DNA of 43,952 nucleotides from Prevotella sp. (GCA_024697405.1 JAILFU010000015.1:1-43952), one strand, 5' to 3'; counted from the first letter of the stretch, positions 1 through 9,101 are shown. A program made the numbers and translations. Notes: generated by a model not told the origin, from the sequence alone.

Positions 1-48
1 GCAGGAGGCCTCGTCGGGGAAACGTTGGGTAAATTCAAATAGCTTCAT
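1..48 (-). CDS. IS1595-like transposase, N-terminal 16 codons only (runs off the left end)
   Basis: On the minus strand an ATG at 48-46 opens MKLFEFTQRFPDEASC and stays open to base 1. This resembles the N-terminus of IS1595-family DDE transposases of Bacteroidetes, which begin with a similar FEF...FPDE.SC stretch just before a zinc-ribbon. Only 16 residues are visible, so the family call rests on this short stretch and on a good promoter directly upstream. The rest of the element lies outside the window. I could not place the right inverted repeat; the element should end somewhere between about 85 and 160, before the CRISPR remnant. Confidence 0.6.
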   Translation of the reverse strand, partial: MKLFEFTQRFPDEASC

Positions 49-70
49 CTTGCAGTGGAATTTCAAACTT

Positions 71-83
71 GGTGCAAAGGTAA
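71..83 (-). promoter_or_regulatory. Bacteroidetes-type promoter of the IS1595-like transposase
   Basis: Read on the minus strand this is TTACCTTTGCACC, a close match to the -7 motif TAnnTTTGC. It lies about 23 bases upstream of the transposase ATG. Confidence 0.6.
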
Positions 84-161
84 GCATTTTCAGGGATTCT
101 GCCAAATTTTTGGACGGCTAATTGCGGATAATCATTAAAAACAAAGTAATGCACACGCCTG

Positions 162-257
162 GTCGCCCCCATGCGGGGGCGTGGATTGAAACTTTAGGTC
201 TACATGAGTAGCAAAGTGATAGGTGGTCGCCCCCCATGCGGGGGCGTGGATTGAAAC
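162..257 (+). CRISPR. Remnant type I-C-like CRISPR array: two repeats, one complete spacer
   Basis: Two near-identical repeats lie at 162-192 (31 nt) and 226-257 (32 nt). They differ only by one C in the C-run. Each begins GTCGCCCC, has a short CCCC/GGGG stem, and ends GTGGATTGAAAC, the form of type I-C repeats. The spacer between them is 193-225 (33 nt). A spacer-length stretch (258 to about 291) follows the second repeat, but no third repeat appears; the sequence passes directly into a broken nitrilase gene. No cas gene is in the window. The array is cut on its right and bounded on the left by an IS end, so it is probably a decayed or rearranged fragment. Confidence 0.85.
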
Positions 258-298
258 CCGCAAATTGAATGTAGGGCAATAAGAGGGGACGCCGACAG

Positions 299-472
299 CT
301 GTTCGTCCTCAGCAATGCCTTCGGACTCCGTAGCGAAGCCCGTGGCCCACATCTCCGGAAGCACGTAGAGATCGGCAGCTCCGGCCTGTCCCATGAGTTT
401 CTCGGCACGGACGATGTTCACCTGCGGATCGTTCCACACGCTGTTGTCTGTCTGTAGTAGAGCTATCTTCAT
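299..472 (-). pseudogene. Nitrilase-family amidohydrolase, N-terminal fragment truncated at the CRISPR remnant
   Basis: An ATG at 472 (minus) opens MKIALLQTDNSVWNDP, followed by ADLYVLPEMWATGF. This is the N-terminus of the carbon-nitrogen hydrolase family, closest in style to omega-amidase/YafV (Nit2-like) enzymes that deamidate alpha-keto acid amides. Family resemblance ends near residue 58 (base 299). The family needs a Glu-Lys-Cys triad. The Glu in LPEMW is present, but the Lys and Cys regions (about 200 residues) are missing. The frame stays open through the CRISPR repeats to 200, giving a 90-residue chimera that cannot be a working hydrolase. I saw no clear promoter upstream. It is most likely a dead gene created by a deletion or rearrangement. 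Confidence 0.75.
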
Positions 473-532
473 AAGTAAAAATCTTTAGTTAGTTCATTGC
501 GGTACTCCATGCTGAGACGGAGTTCGAACGGT

Positions 533-589
533 CCGTTCGGGCGATTTGCAATCATGAGCGGTAGAAAGATTGCAAATCCAGCCGAACGG
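533..589. repeat. Long two-step hairpin upstream of the nitrilase fragment
   Basis: CCGTTCGG (533-540) pairs with CCGAACGG (582-589), and GATTTGCAATC (543-553) pairs with GATTGCAAATC (568-578). The loop is 14 nt and only two or three bases on each side are unpaired between the two stems. No U-run follows, so a terminator is unlikely. Function unknown. Confidence 0.6.
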
Positions 590-613
590 AGAACGGGAAA
601 CACAACCAGAATT

Positions 614-1068
614 CACGCGCGCGCGTATATAAACGCGAAAAAAGGCGCTACAAGAGCTACTATGAACGATAAATCATTGATATGCAAGCAATTGTCGGTA
701 GCTACAAGGGATAAAAGCGAGCTACTCTGGTAGCTACAAGCTGCGACAAGTGATGAGGGACGAATGAACAGGGATGAGCGGGAAACAGAGGCTGCGTTTT
801 TCAGAATAGTGGCAGTATTTTTTCAAACGGAGGCAGTATTTTTCCAAACGGAGGCAGTATTTTTTCAAACGGCGGCAGTATTTGGTTGAATTCTCTAGAG
901 AATTTAAGCGAAAACGGCCAGTAGCAGATGCTGTAGCTACCAGAGTAGCACGAAAAGGAACCCTGTAGCTACAGATAACCATTTGCAAATTAAATATTTA
1001 ACTACTAAAGTAGCGCGAGTAGCACCCTTTTTCTCTGCTATTTACGCGCATACGCGCGCAAGCGTGCG
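614..1068. repeat. Composite inverted-repeat intergenic element, copy A
   Basis: This fills most of the gene-free stretch 473-1372. Both ends are alternating CG runs (614-625 and about 1044-1068). Inside each end is an arm with GCTAC/GTAGC motifs next to an A- or T-run (about 640-661 and 1009-1033). Then comes a pair of perfect GTAGCTAC palindromes exactly 32 bp apart (starts 698 and 730 on the left, 933 and 965 on the right). The centre holds four direct repeats (802-884). The left arm read in reverse complement matches the right arm of copy B in order and spacing. ACCAGAA stands just outside both ends (605-611, 1069-1075), possibly a target duplication. The remainder, 1076-1334, shows nothing I recognise. 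Confidence 0.75.
802..884 (+). repeat. Core direct repeats of copy A (four units, 21-22 bp period)
   Basis: Units start at 802 (degenerate), 824, 845 and 866. The consensus is CAAACGGAGGCAGTATTTTT. The spacing of about two helical turns resembles iteron or operator arrays, but no binding protein is known. Confidence 0.8.
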
Positions 1069-1334
1069 ACCAGAACCCTGAGTTCACAGCGCCTACGGAA
1101 AAGGATAGAGGTGTCAAGAGGAGGCTAAGGCGCTGCACAGAGTTGGCTGCGCCATAGGCCTCTGTACAGCATCGTTGATGTCTCTGCCTGTCCCTGCGTC
1201 CGATAATGCAGAAGGTCTTTGTCGGTTGCGTCCTCTGTGCTGAAATAAAATGACTGAATGGTTCGCGGCAGGCGCTGTTCTGTTAATGCCTGCAAAATTG
1301 TGGCGTAGTTTTTGGGGGAGTGAAGAAAAATGTG

Positions 1335-1342
1335 TACCTTTG
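1335..1342 (+). promoter_or_regulatory. lon promoter (-7 box)
   Basis: TACCTTTG followed by CAG matches the Bacteroidetes -7 motif. A TTTTTGG stretch about 20 bp upstream is a candidate -33 region. It lies 31 bases before the ATG at 1373 and downstream of the ATG at 1250, which rules out the longer reading frame as the start. Confidence 0.85.
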
Positions 1343-1372
1343 CAGGCTAAATGTAAAGAAGGGATTATTTTA

Positions 1373-3913
1373 ATGAGTAATAGTCAAGCAAACAGGGCAT
1401 TCTCAATGATTGCCGATATAGACGGAGATTTCAAGAATCTGATTGACATGGAGACACCCAGCGAACTGCCCATCCTCCCCGTGAGGAATCTGGTGCTGTT
1501 TCCCGGTGTTGTGTCTCCGATACTGATTGGCCGCGAGTCGAGCATGCGGCTGGTGCGCAAGTGCGAGAAGTCGGGCTCGCTGTTAGGCATTGTGTGCCAG
1601 CACGACCCTGACGTGGAGGAGCCGGGCAAGGAAGACCTTTTCGAGTTTGGTGTCTTTGCCAAGGTGGTGAAGCAGCTGACGCTGCCCAACGGCACCGTGA
1701 CGGCCATCATCCAGGGTCTGGGCCGTTTGCGGCTGCTGAACATCATCAGCGAGACGCCTTATCTGACGGGGCACGTGGAGCCGGCTGCCGAAATCATGCC
1801 CGAGAAACGCGACAAAGAGTGGAAGACGGCCATCGACGACCTGCGCCACATGGTGGAGGAGTTCATCAGCGTGAGCGACGACATTCCCGACGAGGCATCG
1901 TTTGCCATCCGCAACATCTCGAACGACGTGATGGCGCTGAACTTCGTATGCTCGAACATGCCGTTCACCACGAAGGAGAAGAACCTCCTGCTGAGCGTGG
2001 ACACCGTGAAGGAGCGCCTCTTCGGCACGATGAAGTCGCTGAACCGCGAAATCAACCTGCAGCACCTGAAGGCCGACATCCGCAACAAGACGCGTGAAGA
2101 CCTGGACGAGCAGCAGAAGAACTACTTCCTGCAGCAGCAGATTAAGAACCTGCAGGCCGAGATGGGCAACAACACCTCGCCCGAGAAGACGGCCCTGCTG
2201 GAGAAGGCACGGGGCAAGAAATGGACGGAGGAGGTGGAGAAGACCTTCTTCAAGGAGATGGAGAAGCTGGACAGCCTGCAGCCGCAGTCGCCCGACTTCA
2301 ACGTGCAGCTGAGCTACCTGCAGGCCTTCGTCTCGCTGCCCTGGGGCGAATATACGAAAGACGACCTTGACCTGCAGCGTGCGCAGAAGATACTCGACCG
2401 CGACCACTACGGCATGGAGAAGGTGAAGGAGCGCATCCTGGAGTACATGGCCGTGCTCTCGCTGCGCGGCGACCTGAAGAGCCCCATCCTCTGCCTCTAC
2501 GGCCCTCCGGGCGTGGGCAAGACGAGCCTGGGCAAGAGCATCGCCGCCGCCATGAAGCGCAAGTATGTGCGCATTTCGCTGGGCGGACTGCACGACGAGG
2601 CCGAGATACGCGGCCACCGCCGCACCTATGTCGGCGCCATGCCCGGCCGCATCATCAAGAGCATCCAAAAGGCCGGTTCGAGCAACCCGGTCTTCATACT
2701 CGACGAGATAGACAAGGTGACGCAGGCCACCATCAACGGCGACCCTGCCTCGGCCCTGCTCGAAGTGCTCGACCCTGAGCAGAACAATGCCTTCCACGAC
2801 AACTACCTGGACGTGGACTACGACCTGTCGAAGGTGCTCTTCATCGCCACGGCCAACAACCTGAGCACCATTCCCAAGCCCCTGCTCGACCGCATGGAGG
2901 TCATCGAGCTGAGCGGCTACATCACCGAGGAGAAAATAGAGATAGCCAAGCGCCACCTCATCCCACGCGAGCTGGAGAACACGGGCCTGAACACGCTGAA
3001 GCCCAAGCCCACGTTCAACAAGGCCGCCATCGAGAAAATCATCGAGCAGTACACCCGCGAAAGCGGCGTGCGCCAGCTGGAGAAGCAAATCAACAAAGCC
3101 TTCCGCAAACTGGCATACAGAAGCCTCACTCCCAACACCTCTTCAAAGGGCGAAGGGAGTATAAACGGTCAAGGCGAGGAAGCAGAAGGAGGAAAAGTGA
3201 AAAAGGTGAATTCTTCACTTCCCCTCCGGAGAGCAGTCGGAGGCGAGGCTTTGGAAGACCTGCTGGGCAAGCCCCCCTTCTATCGCGACATCTACCAAGG
3301 CAACGACTATGCCGGCGTGGTCACAGGTCTGGCATGGACCAGCGTGGGCGGCGAGATACTGTTCATCGAGACATCGCTCTCGAAGGGCAAGGGGTCGAAG
3401 CTGACGCTGACCGGCAATCTGGGCGACGTGATGAAGGAGAGCGCCGTGCTGGCACTGGAGTATGTGAAGGCCCACGCCGACACGCTCTCGATAGACTACC
3501 GCATCTTCGACCACTGGAACATTCACATCCACGTGCCCGAGGGCGCCACGCCCAAGGACGGCCCCTCGGCAGGCATCACAATCGCCACCTCCATCGCCTC
3601 GGCACTGACGCAGCGCAAGGTGCGCAAGAACGTAGCCATGACGGGCGAGATTACCCTGCGCGGAAAGGTGCTCCCCGTGGGTGGCATCAAAGAGAAGATC
3701 CTAGCCGCCAAGCGGGCCGGCATCACCGACATCGTGCTCTGTCGGGAGAACGAGAAGGACATCCTGGAGATTCCCGAAATCTACCTGAAGGGGGTCACCT
3801 TCCATTATGTGGAGGACGTGCAGGAGGTGTGGGCCTTCGCCCTCACCAACGAGCTGGTGAAGAACCCGCTGGACTTCACGATTCCGGAAGAAGAGAAAAA
3901 AGAAGAGGCGTAA
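1373..3913 (+). CDS. lon: ATP-dependent Lon protease
   Basis: 846 residues, within the normal range for LonA. The cytosolic hexamer degrades misfolded and selected regulatory proteins. Order seen: N-terminal substrate-binding LON domain (about 30-230), a helical region, the AAA+ module with Walker [10 protein letters not shown] (about 377-385) and Walker B FILDEIDK (about 440), then the protease domain with PKDGPSAG (catalytic Ser732) and [14 protein letters not shown] (Lys775 of the Ser-Lys dyad). The start at 1373 is chosen because the promoter lies between it and the upstream in-frame ATG at 1250. An oddity is a Gly/Ser/Lys-rich stretch of about 40 residues (585-626) between the AAA+ lid and the protease domain. 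It is encoded by GC-rich repeat-like DNA (3127-3250). Position and sequence suggest an insertion into a tolerant linker. tgt follows after a repeat-filled gap. Confidence 0.96.
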   Translation: MSNSQANRAFSMIADIDGDFKNLIDMETPSELPILPVRNLVLFPGVVSPILIGRESSMRLVRKCEKSGSLLGIVCQHDPDVEEPGKEDLFEFGVFAKVVKQLTLPNGTVTAIIQGLGRLRLLNIISETPYLTGHVEPAAEIMPEKRDKEWKTAIDDLRHMVEEFISVSDDIPDEASFAIRNISNDVMALNFVCSNMPFTTKEKNLLLSVDTVKERLFGTMKSLNREINLQHLKADIRNKTREDLDEQQKNYFLQQQIKNLQAEMGNNTSPEKTALLEKARGKKWTEEVEKTFFKEMEKLDSLQPQSPDFNVQLSYLQAFVSLPWGEYTKDDLDLQRAQKILDRDHYGMEKVKERILEYMAVLSLRGDLKSPILCLYGPPGVGKTSLGKSIAAAMKRKYVRISLGGLHDEAEIRGHRRTYVGAMPGRIIKSIQKAGSSNPVFILDEIDKVTQATINGDPASALLEVLDPEQNNAFHDNYLDVDYDLSKVLFIATANNLSTIPKPLLDRMEVIELSGYITEEKIEIAKRHLIPRELENTGLNTLKPKPTFNKAAIEKIIEQYTRESGVRQLEKQINKAFRKLAYRSLTPNTSSKGEGSINGQGEEAEGGKVKKVNSSLPLRRAVGGEALEDLLGKPPFYRDIYQGNDYAGVVTGLAWTSVGGEILFIETSLSKGKGSKLTLTGNLGDVMKESAVLALEYVKAHADTLSIDYRIFDHWNIHIHVPEGATPKDGPSAGITIATSIASALTQRKVRKNVAMTGEITLRGKVLPVGGIKEKILAAKRAGITDIVLCRENEKDILEIPEIYLKGVTFHYVEDVQEVWAFALTNELVKNPLDFTIPEEEKKEEA

Positions 3914-3924
3914 CAAGGGCGTCA

Positions 3925-4071
3925 CGAAATCTCGAGATCTCGAGATCACGGCATTTCGAAATAACGGCATTTCGAAATAACGAAATTTCGAAATCTCGAC
4001 ATATCGAAATCTCGACATATCGAAATGACGAAATCTCGAAACAACGAAATTTCGAAACAACGAAAAAGAAA
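3925..4071. repeat. Simple-sequence tract of TCGAAAT-type units between lon and tgt
   Basis: About 15 imperfect, partly palindromic units of the kind ATTTCGAAAT / TCGACATA / ACGAAATC, about 8-10 nt each, fill the spacer up to an A-rich stretch just before the tgt ATG. The same unit family appears at 17303-17405. There is no sign of coding. Confidence 0.8.
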
Positions 4072-4080
4072 AGAAAAAAA

Positions 4081-5208
4081 ATGACTTTCGAGCTGCAACA
4101 TACCGACCCGGCCTCTGAGGCCCGCGCAGGACTGATTACCACCGACCACGGCCAGATCAGGACGCCCATCTTCATGCCCGTGGGGACATGCGGCTCGGTG
4201 AAAGGCGTGCACTTCGCGGAGCTGCGTGAGCAGGTGCAGGCACAGATCATTCTGGGCAACACCTACCACCTCTACCTGCGCCCGGGACTGGACACGCTGC
4301 GCAAGGCCGGCGGACTGCACCGTTTCAACACCTGGGACAGGCCCATCCTCACGGACTCCGGCGGCTTCCAGGTATTCTCGCTGACCAGCATCCGCAAGCT
4401 GCGGGAGGAGGGCTGCGAGTTCCGCAGCCACATCGACGGCTCGAAGCATATCTTCACCCCGGAGAACGTGATGGACACGCAGCGCATCATCGGCGCAGAC
4501 ATCATCATGGCACTCGACGAGTGCCCGCCGGGCGAGAGCGACTACCAGTATGCCAAGAAGAGCCTCGGTCTGACCCAGCGCTGGCTGGACCGCTGCATCA
4601 AGCGCTACGACGAGACGGAGCCGCTCTACGGCCACCACCAGGCACTGTTCCCCATCGTGCAGGGCTGCAAATACAAGGACTTGCGCCAGGAGGCCGCCAA
4701 GCACGTGGCCGACAAAGGTGCGGAGGGCAATGCCATCGGCGGACTGGCCGTGGGCGAGCCTACGGAGGTGATGTACGAGATGATAGAGGTGGTGAACGAG
4801 ATACTGCCGAAAGACCGGCCGCGCTACCTGATGGGCGTGGGCACGCCGCAGAACATCCTCGAGGCCATAGAGCGCGGCGTGGACATGTTCGACTGCGTGA
4901 TGCCCACCCGCAACGGGCGCAATGCCATGCTCTTCACCTACCAGGGCACGATGAACATGCGCAACAAGAAGTGGGAGCAGGACTTCAGCCCCATCGACCC
5001 CGACGGCTGTCCGCTCGACCGCCTGCACACAAAAGCCTACCTGCACCACCTGTTCAAGGCACAGGAGCTGCTGGCCCTGCAGATAGCCAGCATCCACAAC
5101 CTGGCCTTCTATCTGCGGCTGGTCTCCGACGCGCGCGAACATATAATTAATGGCGACTTCACACAGTGGAAACGCTCGGTCATTAATGACCTAGGACACA
5201 GAATCTAA
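4081..5208 (+). CDS. tgt: Queuine/preQ1 tRNA-guanine transglycosylase
   Basis: 375 residues, the usual bacterial Tgt length. The enzyme swaps guanine-34 of GUN-anticodon tRNAs for the queuosine precursor. Visible landmarks are TPIFMPVGT near the N-terminus, LTDSGGFQVFSL (catalytic Asp), IVQGC, GGLAVGEP, and MFDCVMPTRNGR (nucleophile Asp). The reading frame is open far upstream inside lon, but homology starts at the ATG at 4081, preceded by an A-rich stretch. An oddity concerns the C-terminal zinc site. Well-studied bacterial Tgt has a C-x-C-x2-C cluster plus a His here. This protein reads DPDGCPLDRLHTKAYLHH, with only one Cys, so the classical site appears lost. I recall similar loss in other Bacteroidetes Tgts, so it may be lineage-wide. 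It forms a probable operon with the permease gene 20 bases downstream. Confidence 0.95.
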   Translation: MTFELQHTDPASEARAGLITTDHGQIRTPIFMPVGTCGSVKGVHFAELREQVQAQIILGNTYHLYLRPGLDTLRKAGGLHRFNTWDRPILTDSGGFQVFSLTSIRKLREEGCEFRSHIDGSKHIFTPENVMDTQRIIGADIIMALDECPPGESDYQYAKKSLGLTQRWLDRCIKRYDETEPLYGHHQALFPIVQGCKYKDLRQEAAKHVADKGAEGNAIGGLAVGEPTEVMYEMIEVVNEILPKDRPRYLMGVGTPQNILEAIERGVDMFDCVMPTRNGRNAMLFTYQGTMNMRNKKWEQDFSPIDPDGCPLDRLHTKAYLHHLFKAQELLALQIASIHNLAFYLRLVSDAREHIINGDFTQWKRSVINDLGHRI

Positions 5209-5228
5209 CGTTCAATGTTCACCGTTCA

Positions 5229-6317
5229 ATGTTAAAAAGGCTCGACTGGTACATCATCAAGAAGTTCATTGGCACTTACATCTTTGCCATTCTGCTAATC
5301 ATATCCATTAGCATCGTTTTCGACTTCAACGAGAACATGGCAAAGTTTGCCACTAACCATGCGCCGTGGCGAGCCATCATCTTCGACTACTACGCCAACT
5401 TCGTGCCCTACTTCGCCAACCTCTTCTCGCCGCTCTTCGTCTTCATCGCCGTCATCTTCTTCACCTCGAAGATGGCAGGCAACAGCGAGATCATCGCCAT
5501 ACTCGCTTCCGGCGTCAGTTTCCGCCGCCTCATGCGGCCCTATCTGCTCTCGGCGGCCCTCATCGCCGTCATCAACTTCTTCCTCGGTGCCTATGTCATC
5601 CCCAGCGGAAACATTGTCCGACAGAACTTCGAGACCATCTACAAGAGCAAGAAAAAGAACACGTCGGCCCAGAACATCACCCTGCAGGTAGGACCGGGCG
5701 TCATTGCCAACATCCAGCAATATGACAACAACACGAAGCGCGGCTATGGCTTCAGCCTCTATAAGTTCGAGCAGAAGAAGCTGGTGAGCCAGATGTCGGC
5801 CAACGTCATCCAGTACGACACCATCAGCGACGTGCGCTATCAGTGGCACGTCACCAACTACAAGATTCGCACGCTGAAAGGCCTGCGCGAGAAAATAGAG
5901 ACCGGCGCGTCGATGGACACGCTGGTGATGATGGAGCCGATGGACCTGGTCTACAACAAAGGACAGCAGGAGCAGTTCACCTCGCCCGAGCTGCTGCGCT
6001 ACATCTCCAAGCAGCAGGAGCGCGGCTCCACGAACGTGGTGCAGTATGAAGTGGAGTACCACAAGCGCATAGCCACCTCCTTCGCCTCGTTCATTCTCAC
6101 CATCATCGGTGCATCGCTCTCAGCCCGCAAGCGCAAGGGCGGCATGGGACTTTCACTGGGCATCGGACTGGCGCTCTCCTTCGCCTATATCCTCCTGCAG
6201 ACCGTGTCGGCCACCTTCGCCACCCAGGCCAACCTGCCTGCCATGCTGGCCGCCTGGATGCCCAACATGCTCTACGTGTTCATAGCCTACTTCTGCTATA
6301 GGCAGGCACCGAATTGA
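5229..6317 (+). CDS. LptF/LptG-family permease (YjgP/YjgQ), lipopolysaccharide export
   Basis: 362 residues with the family layout: two N-terminal membrane helices (about 15-38 and 60-80), a third near 100-125, a periplasmic jellyroll-like middle (about 130-270), and three C-terminal helices (about 275-355). In LptB2FG these permeases extract lipopolysaccharide from the inner membrane and feed the periplasmic bridge. The opening MLKRLDWYIIKKFIGTYIF is typical. The gene starts 20 bases after tgt, and the short gap is itself a direct repeat of GTTCAATG-type units. F and G paralogues cannot be separated from this sequence alone, so no symbol is given. The tgt-permease-helicase order is, from memory, common in Bacteroidetes. 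Confidence 0.9.
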   Translation: MLKRLDWYIIKKFIGTYIFAILLIISISIVFDFNENMAKFATNHAPWRAIIFDYYANFVPYFANLFSPLFVFIAVIFFTSKMAGNSEIIAILASGVSFRRLMRPYLLSAALIAVINFFLGAYVIPSGNIVRQNFETIYKSKKKNTSAQNITLQVGPGVIANIQQYDNNTKRGYGFSLYKFEQKKLVSQMSANVIQYDTISDVRYQWHVTNYKIRTLKGLREKIETGASMDTLVMMEPMDLVYNKGQQEQFTSPELLRYISKQQERGSTNVVQYEVEYHKRIATSFASFILTIIGASLSARKRKGGMGLSLGIGLALSFAYILLQTVSATFATQANLPAMLAAWMPNMLYVFIAYFCYRQAPN

Positions 6318-6457
6318 TTTACGATTTGACAATTTACAATTTATTTGTCTATTTCGTAATTTGTCAATTTCAGCAGCGTTCAGGAAGCGTAAAATCGTAA
6401 AATCAATAAAATGAATAAATAAATTGTAAATAGTAAATTGTAAAATAGTAAATTGTA
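6318..6457. repeat. AT-rich simple repeats (TTTACAATTTAC / TAAATTGTAAA) before the helicase
   Basis: The gap between the permease and the helicase consists mainly of repeated TTACAATTT and its complement AAATTGTAA. Opposite-strand copies could fold into weak hairpins. No clear promoter was found. The repeat class differs from neighbouring gaps. Confidence 0.6.
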
Positions 6458-7735
<1,278 letters not shown>

Positions 7736-7765
7736 TCACAAATAGCGCTTTGCCAGCTTGTCAGC

Positions 7766-7820
7766 CACAAAGTGGAAGTATAGGGATTTTCCCCCTCCAA
7801 TATAGGGAAAATCCTTTGTG
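7766..7820. terminator. Bulged hairpin after the helicase, possible terminator or regulatory fold
   Basis: GGATTTTCCC (7784-7793) pairs with GGGAAAATCC (7805-7814), and an outer CACAAAG (about 7766-7772) pairs with CTTTGTG (7814-7820). The stem has an 11-nt bulge on the left. No U-tract directly follows, so termination is uncertain. It sits just upstream of the next promoter. Confidence 0.45.
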
Positions 7821-7838
7821 TGAGTGGAAAAAAAGCTG

Positions 7839-7847
7839 TTACTTTGC
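7839..7847 (+). promoter_or_regulatory. Promoter (-7) of the secreted Arg/Gly-rich protein
   Basis: TTACTTTGC followed by ACC resembles TAnnTTTGC. It is about 55 bases before the ATG at 7901. Confidence 0.6.
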
Positions 7848-7900
7848 ACCATCAAAGAGAACAAAACGCATTGTTGAACACTTTTAAAGGATAAAGAACT

Positions 7901-9016
7901 ATGAAGAAGATGATGTTTACCCTGATTGCCATGCTGACGATAGCAGCAAGCGCAAATGCCATGTCGTATGAGCAGGCACGCAACGAGGCCCTCTTCCTCA
8001 CCGACAAGATGGCCTACGAGCTGAACCTGAGCGACGCACAGTATGAGGCTGCCTACGAGATAAACCTCGACTACCTAATGGGCGTCACCAGCCAGTACGA
8101 TGTCTTCGGGCCCTATTGGGAGCGCCGCAACCTTGACCTGAGCTATATACTGTTCTCCTGGCAGTGGGATCTGTTCCGCGCAGCCACCTACTTCTACCGC
8201 CCGCTGGTATGGGATGCCGGATACTGGCACTTCAGCGTCTATGCACGCTATCCCCACCGCGACTACTTCTACTTCGGACGACCCCACTTCTACGTGAGCT
8301 ACCGAGGAGGACACAGCTGGCGCATGAACGGCGGACGCAGCTACTATGAGCACCACCGCGACCACTACCGTCCGGGCAACCCGCGCAGGGATGAGCACTT
8401 CGGCATGCGAAGCGGATGGGACAGAGGCGACTACCGCGACAACAACGGAGGACACCGCAGCTCGACACACGTCACAGGAGGACGAGGTGACAACCCCGGC
8501 AACGGCGGTGGAGCAGCACGCAACGGCGGGCGCGACAACGGACAGCCCAGAGGCGGATTCGGCAGCGGGCGTGGCGGCAATGCCAACCCGGGCACGAGAG
8601 GCGATGTGGGCGACAGGCCCGTCAGGCAGAACGGCAACAGCAACGGCTCGTTTGGCGGCAACCGCTCGAACGCCGGACAGGGCAGCACCCCACGGCAGCC
8701 TGAAAGAAACATAAGGCAGAACGACAACACCCTGCGCCAGAGCGGCAACAGCGCACGGCAGCCTGAAAGAAGCATCAGGCAGAGTGACAACACCCCGCGC
8801 CAGAGCAGCAACAGCGTAAGGCAGTCGGAAAGCAGCAGAGTGAGCAGCGGCAGAGTAAGCGGTGGAAATGCCGGAGGCAGCAGAGTCAGCGGCGGAAATG
8901 CCGGAGGCGGCAGAGTAAGCGGCGGCAGCTCCGGAGGTGGCAGAGTAAGTAGCGGAGGCGGTGGCCGGAGCGGTGGCGGAAACAGCAACGGACACTTCGG
9001 TGGAGGCCGCAGATAG
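7901..9016 (+). CDS. Secreted protein of unknown function with Arg/Gly/Ser-rich repeat tail
   Basis: 371 residues. A Sec signal peptide (1-20, MKKMMFTLIAMLTIAASANA) is followed by an acidic, aromatic-rich segment (about 21-160). Its early part, LFLTDKMAYELNLSDAQYEAAYEINLDY, could be compared with the helical CpxP/Spy-like pattern, but I do not assign a family. From about 165 the protein is low complexity. Units resembling RQPERNIRQNDNTLRQSGNS occur twice and decay into RQSE. Then comes a run of RVSGGNAGGG units ending in a glycine tail. It has its own promoter and a strong terminator after it, so it is a single-gene unit. Function unknown; a cell-envelope or surface role is a guess from the signal peptide and the basic glycine-rich tail. 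Confidence 0.85.
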   Translation: MKKMMFTLIAMLTIAASANAMSYEQARNEALFLTDKMAYELNLSDAQYEAAYEINLDYLMGVTSQYDVFGPYWERRNLDLSYILFSWQWDLFRAATYFYRPLVWDAGYWHFSVYARYPHRDYFYFGRPHFYVSYRGGHSWRMNGGRSYYEHHRDHYRPGNPRRDEHFGMRSGWDRGDYRDNNGGHRSSTHVTGGRGDNPGNGGGAARNGGRDNGQPRGGFGSGRGGNANPGTRGDVGDRPVRQNGNSNGSFGGNRSNAGQGSTPRQPERNIRQNDNTLRQSGNSARQPERSIRQSDNTPRQSSNSVRQSESSRVSSGRVSGGNAGGSRVSGGNAGGGRVSGGSSGGGRVSSGGGGRSGGGNSNGHFGGGRR

Positions 9017-9040
9017 ACAATTAACCTCAGGATAACAAAA

Positions 9041-9077
9041 AAACTCGGCAGGAATAATGAAAAAACCTGCCGAGTTT
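9041..9077 (+). terminator. Rho-independent-type terminator
   Basis: AAACTCGGCAGG (9041-9052) pairs perfectly with CCTGCCGAGTTT (9066-9077) around a 13-nt loop. A T-rich stretch follows. It lies 25 bases after the stop of the secreted protein gene. Confidence 0.85.
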
Positions 9078-9101
9078 CTTTGTGTTTTCAAATAATTCCA
9101 T

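Noticed and set aside
497..733. Short open frames running through the composite elements (also 16202-16519 and 40155-40526)
   Set aside because: They translate the repeats themselves, have no family resemblance and no ribosome-binding or promoter context.
802..884. Core direct repeats as a CRISPR array
   Set aside because: Units are contiguous, 21 bp long, with no unique spacers; the true CRISPR repeats at 162-257 are different.
1250..1372. Longer N-terminus for Lon starting at 1250
   Set aside because: The -7 promoter at 1335 lies inside this stretch, and the added residues do not resemble Lon.
1583..3088. Long open frame antisense to lon (about 500 codons)
   Set aside because: It mirrors the GC-rich codon bias of lon, has no recognisable family motif and no promoter. 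Similar shadows lie opposite tgt (3946-5142) and the DUF2723 gene (34966-36663).
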